Shown here piece by piece: positions 26,756-36,028 of a DNA stretch of 64,000 bases. This DNA is from Enterobacteriaceae bacterium 89 (lineage in GTDB: Bacteria; Pseudomonadota; Gammaproteobacteria; Enterobacterales; Enterobacteriaceae). How positions within the stretch are numbered: position 1 is the stretch's first letter; each line of letters starts with the position of its first letter. The translations under genes were made by a program, and so were the position numbers. The notes beneath the pieces were generated by a model. The model was given only the letters and a program-made list of their open reading frames with translations, was not told the origin of the DNA and ran no database searches. The stretch is from NCBI GenBank assembly GCA_014156375.1, contig RQJH01000003.1, positions 1,116,001 through 1,180,000 on the forward strand. The letters are read 5' to 3'.

Positions 26756-27463
26756 TTAGTGCGACGGCAGGCCGACGCTGGCGATTTCTTCTTCCGTCAG
26801 CGGGCGATATTCCCCCGGTTCCAGATCTTCATCCATCTTAATCTCACCGATACGCTCACGATGCAGGCCCACGACGTGGTTACCCACGGCGGCAAACATA
26901 CGTTTAACCTGGTGGTAGCGACCTTCGCTGATGGTCAGACGCACTTCGGTTGGCGTAATGACTTCAAGCTGCGCAGGTTTAGTGAGATCTTTTTCATTAT
27001 GCAGCTGAACGCCTTTGGCGAATTGTTCTGCCGTGTCATCGCTGACCGGAGATTCCAGCGTCACCAGATAGGTTTTCTCACAGTGGTGACGCGGAGAGGT
27101 AATGCGATGCGACCACTGGCCGTCATCGGTCATCAACACCAGCCCTGTAGTGTCGATGTCCAGACGCCCTGCGGCGTGCAGCTTGTGCGCAACCGGTTCA
27201 TCCAGGAAATAGAGGACCGTCGGATGATCCGGATCGTCCGTAGAGCACACGTAACCCTGTGGCTTGTTGAGCATGAAGTAGCGCGGGCCAGTCTGCTGGG
27301 TTAACGAATTACCGTCATATTCCACATCGTGTTCCGGCAGGAGTTTAAACGCGGTGCTTTTAATAATCTCGCCGTCCACGGTAACGCGGCTGGCGCGGAT
27401 CTCGCGCCCGGCAATGGCACGGCTGACGCCGAGCTGCTGAGCGATAAACTTATCGAGTCGCAT
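26756..27463 (-). CDS. rsuA: RsuA, 16S rRNA pseudouridine-516 synthase
   Basis: 235 residues. The N-terminal S4 RNA-binding domain ([12 protein letters not shown]...) is followed by the RsuA-family catalytic domain with the nucleophile D102 in [10 protein letters not shown]. It isomerises U516 of 16S rRNA during 30S assembly. First gene of rsuA-bcr, divergent from radD. Confidence 0.96.
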   Translation of the reverse strand: MRLDKFIAQQLGVSRAIAGREIRASRVTVDGEIIKSTAFKLLPEHDVEYDGNSLTQQTGPRYFMLNKPQGYVCSTDDPDHPTVLYFLDEPVAHKLHAAGRLDIDTTGLVLMTDDGQWSHRITSPRHHCEKTYLVTLESPVSDDTAEQFAKGVQLHNEKDLTKPAQLEVITPTEVRLTISEGRYHQVKRMFAAVGNHVVGLHRERIGEIKMDEDLEPGEYRPLTEEEIASVGLPSH

Positions 27464-27609
27464 GAAGTATTTTTTGCCTGTAAAAATGCGGATGTCGGGC
27501 TTAGCCCGAAAAGAAGCTGTTCAACGGACAAGTATAACGGCCCTGCTAAGCCACTCAAGTGAAAAGATTCGTGGCATACTATTTAGCTGTTAATAATGAC
27601 GCCGGAAAG

Positions 27610-29367
27610 ATGACCTTTACTCTTCGCCCCTATCAGCAGGAAGCGGTGGATGCCACCCTCGCCCACTTTCGCAAACATCAACAGCCCGCAGTGATTGTGC
27701 TGCCTACCGGCGCAGGTAAAAGCCTGGTGATTGCCGAGCTGGCTCGCCTGGCGCGTGGCCGCGTGCTGGTGCTGGCACACGTCAAAGAGCTGGTGGCGCA
27801 AAACCATGCGAAATACCTTGCGCTCGGGCTGGAAGCGGACATTTACGCTGCGGGTCTGAAGCGCAAAGAGAGCCACGGCAAAGTGGTGTTTGGCAGCGTG
27901 CAGTCGGTGGCGCGCAATCTGGAACATTTCAAAGGCGAGTTTTCGCTGCTGATTGTCGATGAGTGTCATCGTATCAGCGACGATGACGACAGCCAGTATC
28001 AGCAAATCCTCAATCATCTTCGTGAGGTGAACCCTCACTTACGCCTGCTTGGCCTGACCGCTACGCCATTTCGCTTAGGCAAAGGCTGGATTTACCACTT
28101 CCATTACCACGGCATGGTGCGCGGAACCGACAAAGCGCTGTTCCGCGACTGTATCTATGAGCTTCCTCTGCGCTACATGATTAAGCACGGCTATCTGACG
28201 CCACCAGAACGACTGGATATGCCGGTGGTGCAATACGATTTCAGCCGCCTGCAGGTGCAGAGCAACGGCCTGTTCAGCGAAGCGGACCTCAATCAGGAGC
28301 TGAAAAAGCAGCAGCGTATTACGCCGCACATTATCAGCCAGATTGTAGAGTTTGCTCAGGAACGCAAAGGGGTGATGATCTTTGCCTCTACGGTCGAGCA
28401 CGCCAGAGAGATAACTGGGTTATTACCAGCCGAAGACGCCGCGCTGATTACCGGGGAAACACCAGGCCCCGAACGCGACAGGCTGATTGAGGCGTTTAAA
28501 GCACAGCAGTTCCGCTATCTGGTGAACGTTGCCGTGCTGACCACCGGCTTTGACGCCCCGCACGTCGATCTGATTGCCATTCTGCGCCCCACTGAGTCTG
28601 TCAGTCTTTACCAACAGATTGTCGGACGCGGCCTGCGTCTCTCGCCGGGTAAAACTGACTGTTTAATTCTCGACTATGCCGGTAACCCGCACGACCTGTT
28701 TGCTCCGGAAGTCGGTGCGCCGAAAGGCAAAAGTGACAACGTGCCGGTACAGGTTTTCTGCCCAGGCTGCGGATTTGCCAATACTTTTTGGGGAAAAACC
28801 ACAAGTGACGGCACATTGATTGAGCATTTCGGTCGCCGCTGCCAGGGCTGGCTGGAAGATGATGAAGGCCACCGCGAACAGTGCGACTATCGTTTCCGCT
28901 TTAAAAACTGCCCGCAGTGCAATGCTGAAAACGATATTGCCGCCCGGCGCTGTCGCGAGTGTGACACGGTGCTGGTCGACCCGGACGATATGCTGAAAGC
29001 CGCCCTCAAGCTAAAAGACGCGCTGGTGTTGCGCTGCAGCGGCATGGTGCTGCAGCACGGGGCCGATGAAAAAGGCCCGTGGCTGAAAATCACCTATTAC
29101 GACGAGGACGGCGCGGATGTCAGTGAGCGCTTCCGCCTGCAAACGCCTGCGCAAAAAACGGCGTTCGAACAGCTGTTTATGCGCCCACATACCCGTACGC
29201 CGGGGGTGCCGCTACGCTGGATAACCCCTGCGGACATCATCGCCCAGCAGGTTTTACTGCGCCATCCGGATTTTGTGGTGGCCCGTAAGAAAGGACAATT
29301 CTGGCAGGTGCGGGAAAAAGTCTTCGATTATGAAGGCCGTTATCGTCGGGCGAACGAGCTGCGTTAA
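27610..29367 (+). CDS. radD: RadD (YejH), SF2 helicase-like DNA repair protein
   Basis: 585 residues against 586 in K-12. Superfamily-2 ATPase: Walker A PTGAGKS with K37, DECH box in LLIVDECHR, motif III GLTATP, motif [13 protein letters not shown]-terminal Cys-rich segment ([19 protein letters not shown]) can bind zinc. It aids double-strand break repair and RecA strand exchange with SSB. The ATG at 27610 aligns with K-12; an upstream GTG at 27559 would add 17 unconserved residues. Confidence 0.95.
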   Translation: MTFTLRPYQQEAVDATLAHFRKHQQPAVIVLPTGAGKSLVIAELARLARGRVLVLAHVKELVAQNHAKYLALGLEADIYAAGLKRKESHGKVVFGSVQSVARNLEHFKGEFSLLIVDECHRISDDDDSQYQQILNHLREVNPHLRLLGLTATPFRLGKGWIYHFHYHGMVRGTDKALFRDCIYELPLRYMIKHGYLTPPERLDMPVVQYDFSRLQVQSNGLFSEADLNQELKKQQRITPHIISQIVEFAQERKGVMIFASTVEHAREITGLLPAEDAALITGETPGPERDRLIEAFKAQQFRYLVNVAVLTTGFDAPHVDLIAILRPTESVSLYQQIVGRGLRLSPGKTDCLILDYAGNPHDLFAPEVGAPKGKSDNVPVQVFCPGCGFANTFWGKTTSDGTLIEHFGRRCQGWLEDDEGHREQCDYRFRFKNCPQCNAENDIAARRCRECDTVLVDPDDMLKAALKLKDALVLRCSGMVLQHGADEKGPWLKITYYDEDGADVSERFRLQTPAQKTAFEQLFMRPHTRTPGVPLRWITPADIIAQQVLLRHPDFVVARKKGQFWQVREKVFDYEGRYRRANELR

Positions 29368-29383
29368 TTTTTTCATTTTTTTT

Positions 29384-29411
29384 GCATCCGTTTTCTTCGC
29401 TCATTCGTATT
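29384..29411 (+). promoter_or_regulatory. Candidate ECF sigma-factor promoter
   Basis: GCATCC (29384-29389) and CGTATT (29406-29411), separated by 16 bp, have the layout of ECF promoters whose -35 ends in a CC pair and whose -10 begins CGT. It lies 55 bp before the FAS1 gene, so the operon's own sigma factor could use it. The match is by eye only. Confidence 0.35.
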
Positions 29412-29465
29412 AATCAGTGAGGGCAAAAACATGCCCGATCCGAAACGCCAATGAGGGAAGTGAAA

Positions 29466-30026
29466 ATGAAACAATTTCTGCCATCTCTGCTCTTTACCGC
29501 TTTAGTATTCAGCGCTGCATCACAGGCCGACATGATGAGCAATAACACCGTGATGGTCGGCGGTGCGGCAATGTATCCATCAAAAAATATCGTGCAGAAT
29601 GCCGTAAACTCTAAAGATCACACTACCCTGGTCGCCGCAGTGAAAGCCGCCGGGCTTGTCCCCACCCTCGAGGGAACAGGTCCCTTTACCGTTTTCGCCC
29701 CCACCAACACCGCGTTTGAAAAGCTGCCAGCCGGGACCGTCGATTCCCTGCTCAAACCGGAAAATAAAGCAAAACTCAGCGCCGTTTTGACCTATCACGT
29801 GGTGTCAGGGAAATACGATATGAAAGCGCTGGAGAAAAAAATTAAAGCAGGTGGCGGTAAAGCCGAGCTGAAAACAGTGAACGGCGAATCACTGTGGGTG
29901 ATGGCCAACGGTCCGCACAATATTCAGTTGAAAGATATGAAAGGAAATATCGCGAATATTACAACCTACGATGTGAATCAGAGTAACGGCGTCATTGATG
30001 TTATTGATACTGTGCTGATGCCGTAA
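29466..30026 (+). CDS. Secreted fasciclin (FAS1) domain protein
   Basis: 186 residues. A Sec signal peptide ends at about residue 21 (SQA-D). The rest is a single FAS1 domain (about 40-186) with the two family boxes FTVFAPTNTAFEKLP and, at the end, SNGVIDVIDTVLMP; YHVV sits between them. FAS1 domains act in adhesion or ligand binding at the cell surface; the role here is unknown. ATG 29466 is preferred over 29451 because GGGAAGTG precedes it. It heads a FAS1, ECF sigma, anti-sigma cluster. Confidence 0.88.
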   Translation: MKQFLPSLLFTALVFSAASQADMMSNNTVMVGGAAMYPSKNIVQNAVNSKDHTTLVAAVKAAGLVPTLEGTGPFTVFAPTNTAFEKLPAGTVDSLLKPENKAKLSAVLTYHVVSGKYDMKALEKKIKAGGGKAELKTVNGESLWVMANGPHNIQLKDMKGNIANITTYDVNQSNGVIDVIDTVLMP

Positions 30027-30045
30027 AGGATTGCCTATACTGTGT

Positions 30046-30066
30046 GCAGCCACCTCAGGTGGCTGC
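30046..30066 (+). terminator. Intercistronic hairpin between FAS1 and sigma genes
   Basis: GCAGCCACCT (30046-30055) and AGGTGGCTGC (30057-30066) are perfectly complementary around one base, with CTCTTTC following. It is likely a leaky terminator that makes the FAS1 protein more abundant than the regulators. Confidence 0.6.
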
Positions 30067-30094
30067 CTCTTTCACAGTAAGCACAGGGGAACTG

Positions 30095-30643
30095 ATGACG
30101 ACCCATGCGCCGCAGATCCATACCGGATTAATGATTCAGATAGCTAACGGCGATAAAAATGCTCTGGCACAGCTCTACCAGACTATTTCCCCACGTCTGC
30201 TTGGCATTATTTTACGTCTGGTCAGGCGTCGCGACTGGGCCGAGGAAATCCTGCACGACACGTTTATTCAAATCTGGCAATCCGCCATGGAATACGACGC
30301 TAAGCGTGGCGAGCCGCAAATTTGGCTGAGTCATATTGCCCGCAACCGGGCGATTGATTATCTGCGCAAGCACGAGAATCGTTGTTGCTCGGTCGAGGAT
30401 ATCACCGAAGCAGAACAAAACGTTCAGGCTCAGCTACCCGCAGAAGATATTCATCAGGAGGCTCGTCGCCTTCAGCACTGTATTGAACATCTCCCTTCAG
30501 AACAGCGGCAGAGTATCGCCCTGGCTTACTACCGGGGTCTGTCACAGACGGAAATTGCCGAGTCGATGAATCAGCCGGAAGGGACGGTTAAAAGCTGGAT
30601 CCGCCGTGCGCTCGCCCATCTTAAGGAGTGCGTAGGCCTATGA
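30095..30643 (+). CDS. ECF-family RNA polymerase sigma factor
   Basis: 182 residues. Region 2 (about 20-90) has the DWAEEILHDTFIQIWQ and WLSHIARNRAIDYLRK motifs; region 4 (about 118-170) has LPSEQRQSIALAYYRGLSQTEIAE and PEGTVKSWIRRAL. No region 3, so it is an ECF (group IV) sigma factor, of the SigK-like kind paired with RskA-type anti-sigma factors. AGGGGA lies just before ATG 30095. Its stop overlaps the anti-sigma start (ATGA), so the two are translationally coupled. It probably transcribes its own operon. Confidence 0.92.
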   Translation: MTTHAPQIHTGLMIQIANGDKNALAQLYQTISPRLLGIILRLVRRRDWAEEILHDTFIQIWQSAMEYDAKRGEPQIWLSHIARNRAIDYLRKHENRCCSVEDITEAEQNVQAQLPAEDIHQEARRLQHCIEHLPSEQRQSIALAYYRGLSQTEIAESMNQPEGTVKSWIRRALAHLKECVGL

Positions 30644-31317
30644 GCGATCAGGATAAAGACAGTCTGCTTGCCGCTGAATATGTACTGGGTGTGGTCGATG
30701 AACTGACGCGGGCAAGACTCGACAAACTCTATGCCGAAAACAGAGAGTTCGCCGCTGACGTCACTCACTGGCAGAGGGCGTTTAGTGGTATAGACATGAC
30801 CACGCCTGAGGTCACGCCCACACCAGAAGTCTGGCAGCGTATTGAACGGAGCCTAGGCCAGCAATCTCAGGCGCAGAAAACGAAAGCGGCTCACCGGCAG
30901 CCTCTGTCTTTGCTGGGGTGGGCGCTGGCTGCCGCTCTGGCCGGGATCCTCATTTTCACTCATCTGCAAAAACCCCCGGCCTCTTCGCCAATGCAGCCCG
31001 TTGCCGTACTTAGCGGTAGTGTTCCAAATGCACAGTTCGTGGTGAGCGTAGATAAATCTTCGTCCCTGTTGCAGGTCTCAGCGCTTAACGTAACGCTGCC
31101 ACAGAATAACAGTTTGCAGCTGTGGTTAATCCGGGGCAGCACTCCTCCGCGCTCATTGGGCCTTATCACTCAACGTGAACACAATGAATTCCAGTTGAAT
31201 AAAGTGGTGCTCGATGATCAGACCGTACTGGCTATCAGCCTTGAACCCGTCGGTGGGTCTAAGCTGGCAGGCCCATCAGGCCCGGTGCTGTTCCAGGGGA
31301 AAATTAGCCAGCTTTGA
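30640..31317 (+). CDS. Membrane anti-sigma factor, RskA-like
   Basis: 225 residues. A cytoplasmic N-terminal sigma-binding part (about 1-75, LLAAEYVLGVVDEL), one membrane helix (about 89-108), and a periplasmic RskA-type C-terminal domain (about 115-225, with the SLQLWLIRG and LAISLEPVGGS motifs). There is no HxxxCxxC zinc site, so release of the sigma factor presumably depends on signal-driven proteolysis rather than on a zinc-thiol switch. Coupled to the sigma gene by a 4-base overlap. Confidence 0.9.
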   Translation: MSDQDKDSLLAAEYVLGVVDELTRARLDKLYAENREFAADVTHWQRAFSGIDMTTPEVTPTPEVWQRIERSLGQQSQAQKTKAAHRQPLSLLGWALAAALAGILIFTHLQKPPASSPMQPVAVLSGSVPNAQFVVSVDKSSSLLQVSALNVTLPQNNSLQLWLIRGSTPPRSLGLITQREHNEFQLNKVVLDDQTVLAISLEPVGGSKLAGPSGPVLFQGKISQL

Positions 31318-31347
31318 CGGGGATTCTGCAGCCAGAGTGGGTTTTCA

Positions 31348-31376
31348 TTGCCCCTATTCTGATAGAAGGCTATAAT
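31348..31376 (+). promoter_or_regulatory. rplY sigma-70 promoter
   Basis: TTGCCC (31348-31353) and a consensus TATAAT (31371-31376) with a 17-bp spacer lie 84 bp before the rplY ATG. The leader between them is where L25 is reported to autoregulate translation in E. coli. Confidence 0.75.
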
Positions 31377-31459
31377 GCCGCCCGCTTTTGCATACGCAAA
31401 GCAGATCACTTACCTGCTGCTGGGTCGCCTGTAGCAGGAATTATTGAAGAGAGATTCAA

Positions 31460-31744
31460 ATGTTTACTATTGAAGCAGAAGTACGTAAAGAGCAGGGTAA
31501 GGGTGCGAGCCGCCGCCTGCGTGCAGCTAACAAGTTCCCGGCTATCGTTTACGGTGGCAAAGCAGCTCCGGTTGCTCTGGAACTGGACCACGACAAACTG
31601 TGGAACCTGCAGGACAAAGCTGAATTCTACAGCGAAGTTCTGACCATCGTTGTTGATGGCAAAGAAGAAAAAGTGAAGGTTCAGGCTGTTCAGCGTCACG
31701 CTTACAAGCCAAAACTGTCTCACATCGACTTCGTTCGCGCGTAA
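31460..31744 (+). CDS. rplY: 50S ribosomal protein L25
   Basis: 94 residues, the short single-domain L25 of enteric bacteria that binds loop E of 5S rRNA ([21 protein letters not shown] start). AAGAGAG precedes the ATG. In K-12 rplY lies directly between radD and yejK; here both its flanks carry inserted genes. Confidence 0.97.
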   Translation: MFTIEAEVRKEQGKGASRRLRAANKFPAIVYGGKAAPVALELDHDKLWNLQDKAEFYSEVLTIVVDGKEEKVKVQAVQRHAYKPKLSHIDFVRA

Positions 31745-31752
31745 GTCAAAAA

Positions 31753-31784
31753 AACCAGCGGAATCTTTTTTCCGCTGGTTGTTT
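31753..31784 (+). terminator. Rho-independent terminator after rplY
   Basis: AACCAGCGGA (31753-31762) pairs with TCCGCTGGTT (31771-31780) around an 8-nt loop, followed by GTTT. Confidence 0.88.
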
Positions 31785-31951
31785 CATCACTCCCTTCCGC
31801 ATTTCTGTTTTATCCCTTTCTGAACCTGCTCTACTCTTCCTGGATTTGTACACCTTTCGGATTCTTTGCGCCTGGACCTTTGTCGATCCCATAAAAAAAA
31901 GCACGCAAAGCTGGCTTCACGTGCCTTTCCAGTTTGTTGAACTCAAGCGCG

Positions 31952-34900
31952 TTACTTAATCGTCAGTGAGACTTTCAGTTCGAGGTCCGACACCGTCTGG
32001 TCAGTATCCCCGTCAACGGCTGAGTATTTTATTGTTCCCGTATAGACTCCGGCCGGCAAATCGGGGTTATCCTGGGTGCTGTAGCTGAAGCGCGGCTGGT
32101 AACCGCTGGTCGCCGATCCGCAGGAATCTTTGGCATTGAAAGGATAGTTTGTGCAAAGGAATCCCTCACCTGAACGCTGCCCGCCAAAATTGACGTTAAC
32201 GGTTTTCCCCTGTTCATCCACCATCGGCACCACCAGCGGTGAAGATCCGCTAATAGCGTAATCATACAGTGCCGTCGGCCCCTGGGTGTCCTCTCTGGCG
32301 ATGAACCCCAATGCCACGTATCCCGTTACCGCGGGCTCGTAATGGGCCGCAGAGCCATCCGTAATCACCCAGTCATAATTCATCGACACGAACGTGACCG
32401 AGCTATCAGAAAGTTCACTGTCGTTAATTTTCGCGGTCACCGTCGCCTGCCCGGCAGAATTTCCACTTAAAGAGACGGTGGCCAGACCGCTACTGTTCGT
32501 ATCAGTGCTGCTATCGGACAGCTTGTTCAGCGTCGTCGACCATGCCACCGACGCTTTATTCACTGGGTTATCATTGGCATCGGTAATTTCCGCAGTATAC
32601 GTCACAGATCCCCCAACGTTCACCCGGGCTTTGTCAGCTTTGAGAGAATCAATCTTCGCCGTCGCCGCATTGCCTGTCACCTGCAGGGTCACCGTCTGGC
32701 CGGTGCCGTTTGCCGATGCAGTGACATCGACACTTCCTGCTTTAAGCGTCTTAAAGGTCACCCTGGCAAGACCGTTCTCATCCGTTGTCGATGCTGATGG
32801 CGTATAGGTACTCCCCGTTCCGGTATCGCTCCAGGTCACGGCCATATTCGCCACGGGCTGCTGGTTGCTGTCCTGCACCTGGGCCGTGAGCGTGACCTCA
32901 TCCCCGTCGGCAACCACATCGGCTGTTTTGTCTGCCGTCAGGGAAACGACCTGCGCCGAGCTGCTGTCCGCGACAAAACTCAGACTGGAAACCTGCTGGC
33001 TGCTGTTACCGATGGTTGCGGTGACGCTGTAGCTCGCCACCACCGCGGAGGTCAGCATCACCGACGCGACACCGGATGCATCCGTTTTACCGCTGCTGGC
33101 ACTGAGCACACCGGTGGCAGGTGTGACGTTCCAGGCAACGTCTCCGCCGTTAATCAAATTGCCGTTAGCATCTGTGACCGTTGCCGTCAGCGTGATGGCA
33201 TCTGAACGATCGGCCACTGCCGAGATTTTATCGCTCTTGAAGCTTTCGATTTTTGCCGTGCTGACATCAGCAAGATACGTGACGCTGTCGGCATTCACTG
33301 ACGCCGACTGGCTGGTTTTCGCACTCACCACCACGGTTCCTGCTTTGAGCGAGGTGGCGGTGATATGCGTTTTCCCACTGCTGTCCGTCTGGCTTTGCGC
33401 GTCGCTTAGCTTCACGCTGCCGTTATCAGACGACCAGTCGACCCCGGTATTAGCCAGCGGGTTACCCTGCCCGTCCGTTACCGTCGCTTCATAGGTCACT
33501 GCGTCGCTGCCGTCAGCCACGGCCTGCGTTTTATCCAGCGTAAGACTGCTGATTTTTTGCGTCGAGCCGTCGGCGACGAAGGTAATATCCTCCGTTTCCA
33601 TCGGATTCTGGCTGTTGACGTCAGCCACCACGTTCACCGTGCCGGTTTTAGCCGACTTCAGCACCATCGTGGCGAGCCCTTTACTGTCGGTCACTGACGT
33701 TTTAGTGCCAATTACCGTGTCATCTGTTCTCTCGACGGCCCAGTTAACCGTGATCCCTTCAAGCGGATGATGATTCTGATCTTCAACCTGCGCCGTCACC
33801 GTATTGGTGTCGTTATTGTTGGCGATCACTTCCTGCTTATCTGCAGAGATCGATACGACCTGCGCGGAAGAAGCATCCGCCGTAAAGTTCAGCTGAGAGG
33901 TGGTAAGGCTGTTGCCCTGCTCTGCCTGCGCGGTAACGACGGTGGCAATCACATCCGCACTGGTCACCTTAATGGTCGCCAACCCCTGTTCGTCCGTCGT
34001 TGACTGACTGGCGGAAAGAGTGGCCTGCGTATTATCCGCGCTCCAGTCAATCACGGCATTCTTCATCACCTCACCAAACTGATCCACAACATGCGCCGTC
34101 AGCTCAATGGGGGTGGCGTTATCTGCCAGAACGCTGGAGGCAGAAACATCAATCGAGGTGATATTCGGCGTATGCGTCGCGGCTTCCTCCGTGATGTTGA
34201 CGCTGGCCAGTTTGACACTTCCATCCATCAGCGGCTGCACCGTGACGGTGTCTGGCGTTGTCCCGCTGGTAAACGTAGCGGTATACACACCGGGCGTGTT
34301 TTCACTAAATGCGCTGATTGTTGGCGCTTTTGGCGTTTCGGTCTGCGCTTTCGCGCTGGCCGAAGAAAGCAGGCTGGCGCTGAGACGCTCAGCAAACCCG
34401 CTGGCCTGCTGATGGCCCGCGGTCACCATGGTAACAGTCACCACCGAGGTACTCGCCCCATCCGCTGGAACGGTAGATGGCGTGGCCGTGGTCGACGACT
34501 GTAGTGTGTTCACGTCAACGCCATTAACATCAATTCTAATCTGGCTGGAGTTAGAGCTGTTCCCTTTCTTGTCCCACGCTACCCCGGTCAGGGTGTAGCT
34601 ATTGCTGCCACTCACCTGCCAGGCAGGTAGCGTCACCACCACCTGATCGGGACTGCTGCCGGCCGCTACCTTGCCGCCATTCTGGTAAAAACTGGCTCCC
34701 TGCCACTCAATGAAATCCAGCCCGTATTTGCTCTTTACTTTCGCGGTAACAGGCTGTTTAGAGCTCTCCTCGCCGCTCAGCTGCGCGGGCAGAGAGAGGG
34801 AGAGAATATCCTGCTTGCGATATTCAAGAACGATGTTGTTGTTACGGTCAACCAGGTCCTGACGGCCGCCCAACAGCGTCCGGCGGCCAGCGACCTGATC

Positions 34901-35842
34901 TGGATCCAGCTGAGTCCCCAGCGGCACGCCCGGCACCCACGTCAGCGCCAGATTAAACTGGGTGTCATTTTCACCGCTTTTGCCAAACTTTTGGTTGGCA
35001 CCAATGGTCACCAGCGGCACCGGAGTGTAATTCAGCCCAACGGTCACGGCATACGGATCTTTCTGCCGGTCATCTTCGTCATCACCGAATAGCCCAACGC
35101 TGTCACCGAAATACTGTTCATAAATGAGATTAGCACCCAGCTGCGGGTAAGCAGGCAAATAGCCGGTGGCACGAATATCAAATCCATTGGCAACACGCTC
35201 GTCATAATCCTGATAGCGGGATGACGACATCCAGTTACTCAAACGCATATAGCCGTTAGCCGATAATTTTAAATAGTCCCAGCCTAATTCGGTTCCCACT
35301 CCTAAGCGCTGATGATGGTTAGAGGAAACCTGAGCATCATAAAAAATATTCGTTCCCCACATCCACTTCTCTGAGAAATGACGATAGCCAAATCCGGTAT
35401 TGACGATATTTCTGTCATCGTGGCGACGGCCGCCCAATTGGGTAAAAAGCAGATTTTCTTTTGCATCATATAGCGGAAGTAATACATCGAGAGAGGAATC
35501 ATTCAGGGTGAAATTTTCATCCGTACTGATATTCACCTGTGCAGTACCAAACTGACTTAACCACTGCTGCACTTCCGAAGACGCCATGCCCGTTGCGCCA
35601 GAGGCCAGAGCACTCCCCAGCGAGCCAGAGACATCGCCGCTGCTGAGCATCGACCCTGCCTGTACCGCCGCACCGGCGACGCTGCTCTCGGTATTATCCG
35701 ATTCTTTTGGGGGAGAGGGGGTTACCACTTTCTCTTCGGCATTGGCATTAAACGAAGGGGTAATAAAAAGAAGTGAAGAAGGAGGCAGCAACTGTAAACA
35801 TATTTGTATTACGGCTACCGTTTTTTTAATACTTAAACTCAT
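31952..35842 (-). CDS. Intimin/invasin-type inverse autotransporter adhesin
   Basis: 1296 residues. Signal peptide 1-35; a hydrophilic linker to about 90 with no LysM repeat; the inverse-autotransporter beta-barrel (about 95-340); a passenger that begins near 345 and contains seven immunoglobulin-like Big_1 repeats (cores such as AVADGSDAVTYEATVTDGQGNP), the first divergent; and a C-terminal cap of about 120 residues with the cysteine pair C1230 and C1241. Barrel first, passenger last is the intimin topology. It should present a stiff rod on the surface for adhesion or biofilm. It is inserted between rplY and yejK. The receptor is unknown. GGGAGC lies before the ATG. Confidence 0.92.
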   Translation of the reverse strand: MSLSIKKTVAVIQICLQLLPPSSLLFITPSFNANAEEKVVTPSPPKESDNTESSVAGAAVQAGSMLSSGDVSGSLGSALASGATGMASSEVQQWLSQFGTAQVNISTDENFTLNDSSLDVLLPLYDAKENLLFTQLGGRRHDDRNIVNTGFGYRHFSEKWMWGTNIFYDAQVSSNHHQRLGVGTELGWDYLKLSANGYMRLSNWMSSSRYQDYDERVANGFDIRATGYLPAYPQLGANLIYEQYFGDSVGLFGDDEDDRQKDPYAVTVGLNYTPVPLVTIGANQKFGKSGENDTQFNLALTWVPGVPLGTQLDPDQVAGRRTLLGGRQDLVDRNNNIVLEYRKQDILSLSLPAQLSGEESSKQPVTAKVKSKYGLDFIEWQGASFYQNGGKVAAGSSPDQVVVTLPAWQVSGSNSYTLTGVAWDKKGNSSNSSQIRIDVNGVDVNTLQSSTTATPSTVPADGASTSVVTVTMVTAGHQQASGFAERLSASLLSSASAKAQTETPKAPTISAFSENTPGVYTATFTSGTTPDTVTVQPLMDGSVKLASVNITEEAATHTPNITSIDVSASSVLADNATPIELTAHVVDQFGEVMKNAVIDWSADNTQATLSASQSTTDEQGLATIKVTSADVIATVVTAQAEQGNSLTTSQLNFTADASSAQVVSISADKQEVIANNNDTNTVTAQVEDQNHHPLEGITVNWAVERTDDTVIGTKTSVTDSKGLATMVLKSAKTGTVNVVADVNSQNPMETEDITFVADGSTQKISSLTLDKTQAVADGSDAVTYEATVTDGQGNPLANTGVDWSSDNGSVKLSDAQSQTDSSGKTHITATSLKAGTVVVSAKTSQSASVNADSVTYLADVSTAKIESFKSDKISAVADRSDAITLTATVTDANGNLINGGDVAWNVTPATGVLSASSGKTDASGVASVMLTSAVVASYSVTATIGNSSQQVSSLSFVADSSSAQVVSLTADKTADVVADGDEVTLTAQVQDSNQQPVANMAVTWSDTGTGSTYTPSASTTDENGLARVTFKTLKAGSVDVTASANGTGQTVTLQVTGNAATAKIDSLKADKARVNVGGSVTYTAEITDANDNPVNKASVAWSTTLNKLSDSSTDTNSSGLATVSLSGNSAGQATVTAKINDSELSDSSVTFVSMNYDWVITDGSAAHYEPAVTGYVALGFIAREDTQGPTALYDYAISGSSPLVVPMVDEQGKTVNVNFGGQRSGEGFLCTNYPFNAKDSCGSATSGYQPRFSYSTQDNPDLPAGVYTGTIKYSAVDGDTDQTVSDLELKVSLTIK

Positions 35843-35960
35843 AATAAAAGCTCCCTGCTAACATAGTTTTCCGCAAACTATATTTGCACGGAGCAAAAAA
35901 TATTATTTAAATTTACTTAATGCGAAATTAATCAATTCTAAAAAATCAATATTATTTTCA

Positions 35961-35978
35961 GAATATAATATTATATTC
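35961..35978. repeat. 18-bp perfect AT palindrome upstream of the adhesin gene
   Basis: GAATATAATATTATATTC is its own reverse complement. It lies 119 bp upstream of the adhesin ATG in a very AT-rich 186-bp gap; it may be an operator or a nucleation site for H-NS. Confidence 0.5.
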
Positions 35979-36028
35979 CAGAATTTCAGCAGACCTATAA
36001 TTACTGGCCTGCTGGCATTATATTTTTA

